Position numbers and translations under genes: made by a program. This document shows positions 24,205 to 35,413 of a stretch of 64,000 nt of DNA, piece by piece. Below the pieces are notes generated by a model that saw only the letters and a program-made list of their open reading frames with translations, searched no databases and was not told the origin of the DNA. This DNA is from Calamus simplicifolius (taxonomy: Eukaryota > Streptophyta > Magnoliopsida > Arecales > Arecaceae). Location: assembly GCA_900491605.1 (NCBI GenBank), contig UESW01001793.1, positions 50,253-114,252 of the forward strand, written 5' to 3'. Numbering within the stretch: the stretch's first letter is position 1; every line of letters begins with the position of its first letter.

Positions 24205-25613
24205 TGTTGGCCCAGATGGCAACCCAAGAGGGGGGGGGGTGAATTGGGTTCTTAAAAATTTAAGACTTTTAAACAATTTAAATTGAGATGTGCAAGTGAA
24301 AGGATCAACTAATAAGCAAAGCACAAACACAAGTATATGAGAGATAGAGAAGAGACAATTAAGCACGGCAAACACAAGATATTTTATAGTGGTTCGGTGC
24401 AACCAACACCTACGTCCACTCCCAAGATTCACTTGGGTCCACACTATAATCTCTCTAGATTACAGCCGAGTTGTTTTCCAAGCTCACAACTCAAACTTGT
24501 TGTTTTTCCGGGATCACAACGAACCCAGCCGTTTTACACGGGCTCACCAGCACAAAACCCAAACACAAGCTATACCTAGCTTGTACCGAGGTTTAACAAC
24601 CTCCACTAGTTTAATCCCTCAGATTGAACTAGACACAAACAAATAAAATGAGTTTAATTACAAGCAGCTCCTTTTTGAGCAGATATTTCAAAATAGAAAT
24701 TGAGTTTAGAAAAGCCTGATTTAGAGCTTGAGAGCTGGCTTGGCTTCTTTCTTCCTTCCTTCAACTCCTCTTGATGTTGAATCAGGCCTCAGCACCGATT
24801 CTTCACGGATTTGAGCTTTGGAGTTGGGTTGAAGCTTTTTCTCCCTTTTTCTTGAATGTGGAAATCTTTGATTTGAAGCTTTGGATTCCTCTTGAGCTTT
24901 TTAGAATGAGTGGAGTTGGATTTTCTTTGAATCTCTTTCCTTGAATCAAACGATTTTCTAATCTCTGTTTTTCCCTCTTTTGGATTTTTTTCTTCTCTTT
25001 CCTCTTTTTTTTGAACAATAGACTTCCCTTTTTATAGATTTCTTTTACACCTCTTTTGGAATAAAACTATCCGTTGGAGTGTACCTTCTATCAAAATATA
25101 TCCGTTAGAAATGAGTAAAAATAGAAAAGTTACCGTTAGAGCTGATCTGGCAACTTCGTTTTTCGTTCCAGGTGGGTTGGAGTCGACTCTAACTTTTCTG
25201 GAGTCGGCTCTAGCTCGAGGCGTTTCAAACTGACTTTTCCGGAGTCGTCTCTGGCTTTTCTGGGGTCGACAAGATGCTTTTCCGGAGTCGACTCTAACTT
25301 ACCCGGAGTCGACTCTAGGTTGGAGCCAGAAAAATCGACTTTCTGCTCCGTCTGTGAGAGTCGACTCTCACAGTCTCGGAGTCGACTCTAATGGCCGTGC
25401 CAGTTCCGGAGTCGGCTCTGTGATTCTCGGAGTCGACTCTAATGTCTGCATTTCTTACCTAGACATTAGATTCGATCCAGAACACATTGTAACACTTGAT
25501 TTTGATCTTTCAAAAGTCTTATTGGCTGAAACACTAAATCAAAATCATTAGAGCCTTCAAAAATTATACTCACATAGTTTTGTTAATCATCAAAATCATC
25601 AATTGGGTCAACA
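24205..25613 (-). repeat. 3' LTR of the Sirevirus-like element (left copy)
   Basis: About 1.41 kb. Contains a G10 run near its left end (24,230-24,239) and a cluster of GAGTCGACTC-type palindromes at about 25,185-25,445. Confidence 0.95.
25185..25445. repeat. Cluster of GAGTCGACTC palindromes in LTR
   Basis: About ten copies of GGAGTCGACTCTA or close variants (GTCGGCTC, GTCGTCTC) in 260 bases. The same cluster is in the other LTR at about 33,955-34,220. A smaller set of the motif occurs inside the element at 27,660-27,860. LTR palindrome clusters are a known Sirevirus trait. Confidence 0.9.
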
Positions 25614-26503
25614 ATCTCCCCCTTTTTGATGATAACAAAAACTTTGAGTATATGCATTCAAATTCAATCAAATTAAGGATTATAGTCAATTTAACTTTAA
25701 CCTCTTGAAATTAAGGTTTTGATGCCAATGTTCAATGTAAACTTTTAAAATTGTATTGAATTATTAAACTTTGTGCATAAGATGTAAATGAGCTTTTTGT
25801 TAAGCTCCCCCTGCATTGAGTAGCTCTTCTTATATATAATCAAATTGTAAAGATTAATCATTTCAATTCATTTTTGCATAACAATTAATAACATTAATTC
25901 TCCCCCTTTCTTTCTTTCTTTATGCATATAATCTTTTCTTTCTTTGCATATACACAACTATCTCTCCCCCTTTTTTGTTATAAGCAATAAGGAGAGTAAA
26001 GAAAATTTAAACTCAATAAGCATAGAATCCAATCAATCAAAATTTTGAAAAAAAGAAATTGTATTTCATATGCAAGAACCATTACATCAGTTGATTCATA
26101 TACATCTCAAAATGAAATACATTGGATAATTATAAACTTCCTAAGTACAAGCTATCAAATTTAAAGACAAGATCAAATGTGCTTGAATACAATTTTCTTT
26201 AGATGACCTATTATCTCCATTACATCATCTTTTTGTGACTTCTTAAAATTTTCAAGCAAGCTTCAATTTGAGAGACTGCAAGGTCAATGTCCTTCTTTAA
26301 TTGACCCGTTGCATGAACATACGATCCGATCCATCGGCAATGCCTTCCATCCTTTCGAAGATTTTGTGAAGCTCAGCTCCAAAGGATTCCACAGAATTGC
26401 CTAAGGTAAAGGATAGCATGTCCAGTCTCGAAGTTAATTCTTCTTTAACTGATTAAAGTCTTCTTTCAATTGATTAATTTCATTTGATCTGTGACTGTCA
26501 TAC

Positions 26504-27584
26504 TCAGCAAGTAAGGCTTCTTAACTGATCAAGTTGTTCATCAGAAAATCCTCCAGAATTTGTAGGTTGATGTGGAGGTGATGGAATAGAACTCGGTCCG
26601 GCCTCCGAAGGTCCAGTAGACGAAGGTCCCGCAAAAGATGAATCAGGGACTGATGGTCCCGCAGCAGATGGTCCTGGGATGTCTTCTACTCTGGTTCCCT
26701 CTGCACCATCCCTATCTGTTCTTTCCTCTCTCCTCATCCAAACACCATTAACTTTCTTAAATCCCATTCTGTGAATAGTAGAAATGCTGTAATAATCAGT
26801 GTGTCTAATTTTCTTAATGGTTCATTTTCCATGATGAGCACACCCTGGCTTCTAAAAATTAATGTCAGAATCATTCCATAGGGTAGAGTTGATCTTTTCT
26901 TAGTGGCTGCCTCTGCCATGTATCCAATCATCATGCCAGCTAAATTGACTGGCCTTCCAGTTATTATGCATCCATCATCAGAACGTCTCGCTCCGAGACA
27001 TACTCAAATCTCCCTATTTTGGAAACAAGATTCTACCACAAATATTATGCAATAATCTGAGTTCTAGGTTTAACTGATTTGCAAAATCTCTTCAAACTCA
27101 GTCACCTCTCTTCCTAGCATTCTTGATATGCTCCACTTCTGTCATCAGTTGACATTCCAATAAACCAACAGTGGGCATTTCAATAGGGTTCCAAGAATTT
27201 CAGTGTTACCAACCCTAGTTCCTCTTACTGTGCTTACTAAACCTCCTTCTCCTCTGCTTAATCCATTGTAAAACTCTCTTACTAATGCTGGATATGTGGG
27301 AAATCTATGAGCAACTTTCTCCCATCCCATTCCTTTAAATTTCTTCCAATTGAAAAGCCCTCCGACTCAAATAAATCAAAATTAACTTTCCTCCCAGTTG
27401 TAATGGTCTTACCAGCTAGTTGATCTACCTTAGGAGATGAGGGTGAAGGTGGAGAATCTCTTGAGTGGCCGAAGAGGAAGAAGGCGATGGTTGCCTTCGA
27501 ACCGTGCGTCTTCTCGTTGGAACGGAGCTCCAGCGACGAACCACGCCTCTTTGGTGCCATTGAGAAGATTGGAAGATTAATCAA
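26504..27584 (-). pseudogene. Third ORF of the Sirevirus-like element (position of the envelope-like ORF), broken
   Basis: Downstream of RNase H and before the 3' LTR on the minus strand. The start at 27,584 region reads MINLPIFSMAPKRRGSS; further on come ESEGFSIGRNLKEWDG and, in another frame, LVREFYNGLSRGEGG. A C-terminal part (26,767 to 26,504) is rich in GPS repeats and ends GGFSDEQLDQL. Such an extra ORF is known in many Sireviruses and has been called envelope-like. I see no clear membrane segments or signal peptide, so the envelope label is positional only. At least three frame changes break it. Confidence 0.6.
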
Positions 27585-28048
27585 GGGGTTTGAGTGGATT
27601 TGGGAAGTTGGAAAGGTTTTGGACTCTTGGAAGGATTTAGGAAACGATTGGAACGAATGGGGTCGACTCCGCCTTTTTATTTTTGACCTAACTCGACTTA
27701 GAGTCGACTCCCGAAAACTGGGTGTCGGCTCCGACCAGAAAGTCTGTCAGCGCTCGTATTAGAGTCGGCTCCACAAAAGCCAGAGTCGGCTCTAATCACT
27801 TAGACAGAAAATCAAAAACTCAGGTGTCGACTCCGCAAACTGTCAGAGTCGACTCTAACAGTTTCAGAGATAAAAAATTGAGTTTCAAGGATTTGAAACT
27901 ATTCAAATTAATCATCAAATTATAGATTTAAGTTCTTAGCAATTGGGGAAACAATGAATCAAGATCTAGATAGATTTCCTTATTGAAATATCAAGATTTT
28001 TCAGAAAAAAATGAAATCTAGATAGATGTCCTTAAGAGTTTCAGAAAA

Positions 28049-31000
28049 CTATTCCAAAGGATCACAAACTCCTAATTCTCCTCTAAGATAACAAAATCTT
28101 TCTTCACTTAAGGGTTTTGTAAATATATCTGCAAGTTGTTCTTCAGTATTCACATAATCAAGACAAATTTCATTATTGGCTACATGTTCTCTTATAAAGT
28201 GATATCTAATTTCAATGTGCTTTGTTCTTGAGTGTTGAATTGGATTTTTAGTTAAGATTGATTGCACTTGTATTATCACATCTTATGGGTGTCTTATCAA
28301 GTGTGATACCATAGTCTTCAAGTTGTCTCTTAATCCATAGGATTTGAGCACAGCAACTTCCAGCTGCAACATATTCTGCTTCAGCAGTAGATAATGCAAC
28401 CGAATTTTGCTTTTTGCTAAACCATGAGATTAAGTTACTTCCTAAGAATTGGCATGCACCACTTGTGCTTTTTCTATCTAATTTACATCCAGCATAATCA
28501 GAATCTGAATATGCAATTAGATTTAATGTGGAGTCTCTAGAATACCATAAACCTACATTTTTTGTTCCACTTAAGTATCTTAGTATTCTTTTAACAGCTA
28601 TTAAATGTGATTCTTTAGGTTCAGATTGAAATCTAGCACATAACATACAGAAAACATAATATCTGGTCTACTTGCTGTTAAATAAAGAAGGGATCCGATA
28701 TACCTCGATAATACTTTTGATCAACCTTTTTACCTTCTTCATCTTTGTCCAGCTTGCATGAAGGACTCATTGGTGTTCCGAGGGGTTTCATTGATTCCAT
28801 ACCAAACTTCTTTAGAATTCTCTTGTGTACTTTGTTTGGTTGATAAAGATTCCCTCTTTGCTTTGTTTGATTTGGAGTCCAAGGAAGAAGTTGAGTTCTC
28901 CCATCATGCTCATCTCGAATTCTCCCTGCATTAACTTGCAAATTCTTGACATAGAGAATCGTTAGTAGCACCAAAAACAATGTCATCAACGTATATTTGT
29001 ACTACAAGTAAATCTTTATTTTTCTTTTCAAAAATAATGTTTTATCAACATTTCCTCTTGTAAAATCATTTTCAATTAAGAATTTACTTAACCTATCATA
29101 CCAAGCTCTAGGTGCTTGTTTCAAACCATATAAAGCTTTGTGCAATTTAAAAACGTGATTTGAAAATTCGTGATCTTCAAAACCTGGTGGTTGTTCTACA
29201 TAAACTTCTTCATTTATAAATCCATTTAAAAATGCGCTTTTAACATCCATTTGAAATAAATTAATGTTCATGTGACATGCAAATGCAAGTAATAGCCTAA
29301 TGGCTTCTAATCTAGCTACAGGTGCAAAGGTTTCATCAAAATCAATACCTTCTTCTTGATTATATCCTTTTGCAACTAATCTAGCTTTGTTTCTAATTAC
29401 AATGCCATTTTCATCTAGTTTATTTCTAAAAACCCATTTTGATCCTATTACTGAATGATTTTTAGGTCTTTCAACTAATGTCCAAACATTATTTCTAGTA
29501 AATTGATTTAGTTCTTCTTGCATAGCTAACATCCAATTATTATCTTTTTCAGCTTCTTCTATAGTTTTAGGTTCAATTTGTGAAACAAATGCAAGATGAT
29601 TACTAATATTTCTCATGTATGATCTAGTCTTATTCCTTGAGATGGATCACCTATAATCAATTCCTTAGGATGACTATAAGCATATCTCCAGTCTCTTGGA
29701 AGATCTATCATTATGATCATATTAACATCATCGTCCTTATGTGAATCATCTTTAGCCTCTTGTTCATGATCAGAAGATACTTCAATATTAAGTTTTTCAA
29801 GATCTTTTTCAATTATGTTTGTATCTTCCTCATCATCAATCTTTTCAGATCCAGTTGCTAAAGATTCATCAAAACTACATGAATGGATTCTTCAACAATT
29901 AAGGTTTTCTTGTTAAAGATTCTATATGCTTTACTAGTTGTTGAATAACCTAGAAAAATTCCTTCATCAGATTTAGCATCAAATTTTCCTAAGTTGTTTT
30001 TACCATTATTATGAATGAAACATTTACATCCAAATGCATGAAAGTATTTTATATTTGGTTTTCTTTCATTCCATAATTCATAAGGTGTTTTCTTTAATAT
30101 TGGTCTTATTAAAGCTCTATTTAAGATGTAACATGCTGTGTTAATAGCTTCCGCCCAAAAATACTTTGGTAAGTTACTTTCGCATAGCATGGTACGGGCC
30201 ATGTCTTCTAGAGTTCTATTTTTCTTTCAACTACACCGTTTGTTGTGGAGTCCTAGGGGCTGAAAAATTATGATTAATTCCATTTTCAGTGCAGAAATTT
30301 CAAATAAGTGATTTTCAAATTCTGTTCCATGATCACTTCTTAGAGATACTATAGTAGTGTTTTTCTCATTTGTGACTTTCTTGAAGAATTTCAGGAATAT
30401 CGAGAAAGTCTCATCTTTGTGAGCTAAAAACATTACCCAAGTATATCTAGAATAATCATCTACAATCACTAGACCATATTTCTTTCCTCCTAGACTTGTG
30501 GTTCTAGTTGGTCCGAAAAGATCCATGTGAAGTAGCTCTAGCCCTAGAAGTTGAAACAATGTTTTTAGATTTAAAGAACTTCTAGTTTGTTTTCCAAATT
30601 GACATGCATCACAGATTTTATTATTTTCAAAATCTAATTTAGGTAAACCTTTAACTAAATCCATTTTAATTAGTTTTGAAATAAGGTGTGTGCTTGCATG
30701 ACCTAATCTACGATGCCACAACCAACTAATATCATTATGTTAGCATTATCAGCAATTAGGCAATGACTACTCTTAGAAGTTTTGTCTAAGTCAACTAAGT
30801 ATACATTGCCAAATCTATAACCAGTAAAAACAATGCTATCATCAATGGAATTAGTTACAGTGCATAATAGAAGATTTAAAAGAAACATTAAAGTTTTTAT
30901 CACATAATTGACTTATGCTAATTAATTATGCTTCAAACCATCAACATAAAGTACATTATCAATTACTATAGATGGAGTTATGCGAACTTTACCAAGGCCC

Positions 31001-31240
31001 ATAATTTGACCTTTACCGTTGTCGCCAAACGTCACAACTCCACCTTTTCTTCTAGGGTGATGAATTCCTCTTTGTCACCCGTCATATGTCTTGAGCAGCC
31101 GCTATCAAGATACCACTTTTTCTTTGATCTTTTGGCTACAAGACATTCCTGCAAATCAAACTTTATGTTTAGGTACCCAAGCTTTCTTGGGTCCTTCATG
31201 GTTAGTAGCAATAAAAATTGTTCCTTTCGGAACCCATATT
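28049..31240 (-). pseudogene. Copia pol of the Sirevirus-like element: integrase, RT, RNase H; broken
   Basis: Minus strand: GAG-pre-integrase with WHRRLGHAS and CDACQFGKQTRSS (30,721 to about 30,600), integrase core with LHMDLFGPT, VDDYSRYTWV and LRSDHGTEFEN (about 30,530-30,310), integrase C-terminal part (30,202 to 29,858, FGCKCFIHNNG), RT (29,616 to 28,990) with [17 protein letters not shown] and [12 protein letters not shown], and RNase H (28,646 to 28,049) with YSDSDYAGCKLDRKSTSG and ALSTAEAEYVAAGSC. The protease region lies upstream around 30,900-31,240 and is poorly preserved. Frame changes lie between all blocks. Integrase before RT proves Copia. Confidence 0.93.
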
Positions 31241-31249
31241 TTCTTTTTT

Positions 31250-32870
31250 AATATTTAATTTCTTGTTGTTTTAAGGTTTTACATTCAAAGGATTTGTGTC
31301 CTTTTTGATTACATTTAAAACAAGTAATATTACTTTGGTTAGCTTTTACAAAAATATTTTTAATGATTTTTGTTTTCTTAAAGTGTTATACCCTAAGCCC
31401 AGCTTTGTCAAAAACAGCTTTTTGACTATCTAGAATCATGTTTAATTTAGTTGAGCTTAAAGTGAATTTCTCAACAATGTCTTTATATTTTTTAACTTCT
31501 TTCTTTAAACAATCATTTTCATTTGAGATTGATTCTTTTTCTTTAATTAATTTTTCATTTCAGATTTTAGCAAATCAATCTTATGAGTAAAATCATTTTC
31601 TTCATTAAGAGAAGTTCTTCTTTTCTTTTAATCTTTAAGTACAAGACTTAATTCATTTTTCTTTAACTAAATTTAAGTTTTCAGTTTTCAAAACTTTATA
31701 TTTCTTTTTCAAAACTTTAAAATCAATCATCAAGTTCATTGAAAGCTTCAAACATTTCATCAAATGTAAATTCATCGTCGGGGGTTTCGGAACTTACCTC
31801 GTCATTGTCGTCGTCGTTGGCCATGAAGCAAATATTTGCAACTCTTTTTGTTCTTCTTCTTCGGAAGAAGATTCATCGCTGTCAGTCCATGTTGCAACAT
31901 ATGCCTTCTTCTTTTTCTTGAAGGTCTTTTTCAATTGTGGACAATCATATCGAAATGCCCCGGTTTCTTACACTCATAACAGATCAAGGGGTCTTTCTCT
32001 TTTCCTTGTCCTTGTCTTTTCTTTTCCTTTTCTCCTTCCATTTTTTTCCAAATTTCTTTTTGGAAGGGTTTCTTTTTCCTCAAAAATCTCCTGAATTTCT
32101 TGGCCAAGAGAGCAGTTTCATCATTATATCATCACTATCATCACTGCTGCTCTCTTCCATTCTTTTGCAGCCTTTAGGGCAATGGTTTTCTTCTTTTTGT
32201 TTCCTCCTCAATATGCTGCCTCATTGTCAATTCGTGGGTCATGAGAGATCCTAGAAGCTCCTCTAAGGGTAGTGCATTGAGGTCTTTGGCTTCTTGGATT
32301 GCTGTGACTTTTGCTTCCCACGATCTTGGTAATGACCTGAGAATTTTGCGAACAAGATCAGCATTAGTATAAATTTTTCCAAGACTTTTCAAACCATTCA
32401 CAATATCGGTGAATCTAGTGAACATGCATGTGATGGTTTCAGCTTGTTCCATTGTAAACAATTCATATTTATGAACCAAAATATTTATTTTGATTCTTTT
32501 ACTTGGTTTGTTCCTTCATGTGTAATTTCCAACCTATCCCAAATTTCTTTGCGGAATTACAAGTAGAGATTCGGTTGAATTCATTTGAATCTAAGGAACA
32601 ATATAAGATATTAATGGCTTTAGCATTAAGTTGAGCCATTCTCCTATCATTATCATTCCAATCCCTTTCGGGCTTTGGAACAATAGTGCCATCAATAAGG
32701 TGTGTGGGTGTACTAGGTCCATTTAATATAACACCCCAAAGCTCATAATCAGAAGCTTGAATGAATATCCTCATTCTAGCTTTCCAATAAGAATAGTTTG
32801 AGCCATTAAAAAGTGGAGGTCTATTCGTAGAATGACCTTCAGCAAAGACCACTTTGTGTTGCCATAATGA
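31250..32870 (-). pseudogene. Copia gag of the Sirevirus-like element, broken
   Basis: The start at 32,852 begins MVFAEGHSTNRPPLFNG, followed by YSYWKARMRIFIQASDYELW, the N-terminal gag signature of Sirevirus/Maximus-type elements. The next part (32,479 to 32,174) has LVRKILRSLPRSWEAKVTAI. A zinc knuckle CYECKKPGH is readable on the minus strand near 31,945-31,985, where a missing base breaks the last Cys. The region 31,250-31,740 encodes a Lys-rich coiled-coil-like tail in several frames. Confidence 0.85.
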
Positions 32871-32912
32871 TCTTTAGCTCTTGATCGTGAGATCAAATCT
32901 AAATGAGCACTA

Positions 32913-32924
32913 GCTCTGATACCA
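32913..32924 (-). promoter_or_regulatory. Primer-binding site (initiator Met-tRNA type)
   Basis: On the minus strand TGGTATCAGAGC starts two bases after the 5' LTR. This is the standard plant Copia site and fixes the orientation. Confidence 0.95.
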
Positions 32925-32926
32925 AT

Positions 32927-34388
32927 TGTTGGCCCAGATGGCAACCCAAGGGGGGGGGGGTGAATTGGGTTCTTAAAAATTTAAGACTTTTTAAACAATT
33001 TAAATTGAGATGTGCAAGTGAAAGGATCAACTAATAAGCAAAGCACAAACACAAGTATATGAGAGATAGAGAAGAGAAATTAAGCACGGCAAACACAAGA
33101 TATTTTTATAGTGGTTCGGTGCAAACAACACCTACGTCCACTCCCAAGACTCACTTGGGTCCACACTATAATCTCTCTAGATTACAGCCGAGTTGTTTTC
33201 CAAGCTCACAACTCAAACTTGTTGTTTTTCCGGGATCACAACGAACCCAGCCGATTTTACACGGGCTCACCGGCACAAAACCCAAACACAAGCTATACCT
33301 AGCTTGTACCGAGGTTTAACAACCTCCTCTAGTTTAATCCCTCAGATTAAACTAGACACAAACAAATAAAATGAGTTTAATTACAAGCAGCTCCTTTTTG
33401 AGCAGATATTTCAAAATAGAAATTGAGTTTAGAAAAGCCTGAATGTTTAGAGCTTGAGAGCTGGCTTGGCTTCTTTGGCTTCCTTCCTTCAACTCCTCTT
33501 GATGTTGAATCAGGCCTCAGCACCAATTCTTCACGGATTTGAGCTTTGGAGTTGGGTTGAAGCTTTTTCTCCCTTTTCTTGAATGTGGAAGATCTTTGAT
33601 TTGCTCTTGAAAGCTTTGGGATTCCTCTTGAATCTTTTGTAGAATGTAGCTCTGGAGTGCACGAATCTCACTCTTGGATTTCACTCCTTTGATCTCTTTC
33701 CTTGAATCAAACGGATTTTCTAATAACACTCTGTTTTTCCCTCTTTTGGATTTTTGAATTTCTCACTGAATCATTTTCTCTTTTTTTTTGAACAATAGAC
33801 TTCCCTTTTTATAGATTTCTTTTACACCTCTTTTGGAATAAAACTATCCGTTGAAGTGTACCTTCTATCAAAATATATCCGTTAGAAATGAGTAAAAATA
33901 GAAAAGTTACCGTTAGAGCTGATCTGGCAACTTCGTTTTTCGTTCCAGGTGGGTTGGAGTCGACTCTAACTTTTCTGGAGTCGGCTCTAGCTCGAGGCGT
34001 TTCAAACTGACTTTTCCGGAGTCGTCTCTGGCTTTTCTGGGGTCGACAAGATGCTTTTCCGGAGTCGACTCTAACTTACCCGGAGTCGACTCTAGGTTGG
34101 AGCCAGAAAAATCGACTTCTGCTCCGTCTGTGAGAGTCGACTCTCACAGTCTCGGAGTCGACTCTAATGGCCGTGCCAGTTCCGGAGTCGGCTCTGTGAT
34201 TCTCGGAGTCGACTCTAATGTCTGCATTTCTTACCTAGACATTAGATTCGATCCAGAACACATTGTAACACTTGATTTTGATCTTTCAAAAGTCTTATTG
34301 GCTGAAACACTAAATCAAAATCATTAGAGCCTTCAAAATTATACTCACATAGTTTTGTTAATCATCAAAATCATCAATTGGGTCAACA
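32927..34388 (-). repeat. 5' LTR of the Sirevirus-like element (right copy)
   Basis: About 1.46 kb, slightly longer than the left LTR because of small indels. A minus-strand TATAAAAAG box (reverse complement of about 33,805-33,813) downstream of the palindrome cluster is the likely promoter. The GAAAG duplication follows. Confidence 0.95.
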
Positions 34389-35413
34389 GAAAGTCACTGA
34401 GTATTGAGGGTATTGGAAACCTCTTTCGCCTTATATCACACATTTTTCACATTTTAGATTTGGTCTGGTAATTGTTGGATTGTACATTCTTGTTCGAACT
34501 CTCCAAGATTTGTTATATGGTATCTATTCTTTTATCAGATGTGGAGCTTTACCATGAAATCAGCATGCTGTAGGCATGAAATAGTCATTCAGACAGATCC
34601 AAAAGAGAGAATATACCATCATTTGTGGGAATCAGTGCAAGGCTGGGGACTTGACTTTTCTTTTGGGAAAAAAGTGAGTATAAGATGTTCCTTTTCTCTG
34701 TTGTAGGTTTTTTTGAATCCATTTTTTGTTTTTTAATCATCCTGGTTATGGTTCTCTTACCGACCCCACGTAGTGGGAAAATGCTTAGATGAGTTGAGTT
34801 GAGTTGGTTATGGTTCTCATGAAAAAGATTGCAGGAGGCAAGTTTTCAGATCCCTCCTACCATCTTGAGCATCACCATGAAGATATGCGGAAGAAGAAAG
34901 AAACGGAGCCGTTGCTGGTCTGCCTTTAGAGAGTCTTAGACAGCAGGCACTCCAATGACTGCAACCCTAACAGAGCTCTACAAGCTTATCTCAGAGTGAG
35001 CTATCTGATGAATTTATGACCAATTCTTTTCTATCACCCTAACATTCTGTTTTGGATTCTTATTTCTGTACTAAAATTATTCTTGTCCATTTTAGAGTCA
35101 GAAAAAAAAGGTTGCTGAAGAAGAGGAACATGCAATAAAGCTTGGCCTTGGAATATGACTTCTTCGTCCGTCAGAAGAAGATGCAACAGGTGCAGCTGCC
35201 ATGAAATTCTCCTCAAAGTCTGAGAGGAATAGGAGGGAGAAGTTAGTAGCAATTAGATTTTCCTCCATTTTTCCAATGTCATCAAGCTCTGTGTAAGGGA
35301 ATAAGCCTTTAAGACTTGAGAAGAAGAAGAGAGAAATAAAAGCATCCATGGCATCTGCTTTACTAGCTGGTAGGTTCAAGCCATCGTCATGGCAGTTAGT
35401 CAAAAATCTGTGA

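Larger units (their letters stand above)
24205..34388 (-). mobile_element. Complete Ty1/Copia LTR retrotransposon, Sirevirus-like, degenerate
   Basis: LTRs at 24,205-25,613 and 32,927-34,388 start TGTTG and end CAACA; the target duplication GAAAG is at 24,200-24,204 and 34,389-34,393. A methionine-tRNA primer-binding site follows the right LTR on the minus strand. Gag, pol in Copia order (integrase before RT), then a third ORF region downstream of RNase H, plus long LTRs with palindromic repeats, fit the Sirevirus lineage. The LTRs are very similar apart from small indels, so insertion looks fairly recent, yet gag, pol and ORF3 carry frame shifts. It sits in an intron of the YJU2B pseudogene in the opposite orientation. 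Confidence 0.95.
20254..35413 (+). pseudogene. YJU2B/CCDC130/SAF4-like splicing factor (CWC16 family), intron-containing pseudogene
   Basis: Family members act in pre-mRNA splicing in the nucleus. Five exons are recognisable: 20,254-20,333 (GSLNKFYGQYALRERARKI), 22,772-22,880 (NGWCGGCNSIIAKGVRFNA, with the Cys pair of the zinc site), 34,539-34,673 (WSFTMKSACCRHEIVIQTDP, second Cys pair), 34,835-34,995 (DPSYHLEHHHEDMRKKKETE) and 35,096-35,413 (KLGLGI, LLRPSEEDATGAA, then LLAGRFKPSSW). Introns have GT...AG ends in matching phases. Defects: TAG at 22,845 where the family has Glu, a frame shift after DPKE in exon 3, TAG at 34,927 (expected Gln), TGA at 35,156 (expected Arg), TAA at 35,294. Intron 2 holds a 10.2-kb Copia element. 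Because introns are kept, it is a decayed duplicate, not a retrocopy. No intact copy is seen here. Confidence 0.9.

Noticed and set aside
24337..24646. Two overlapping plus-strand ORFs near 24,400, repeated at 33,059-33,319
   Set aside because: Both are in the LTR of the Sirevirus-like element, antisense to it, and have no domain.
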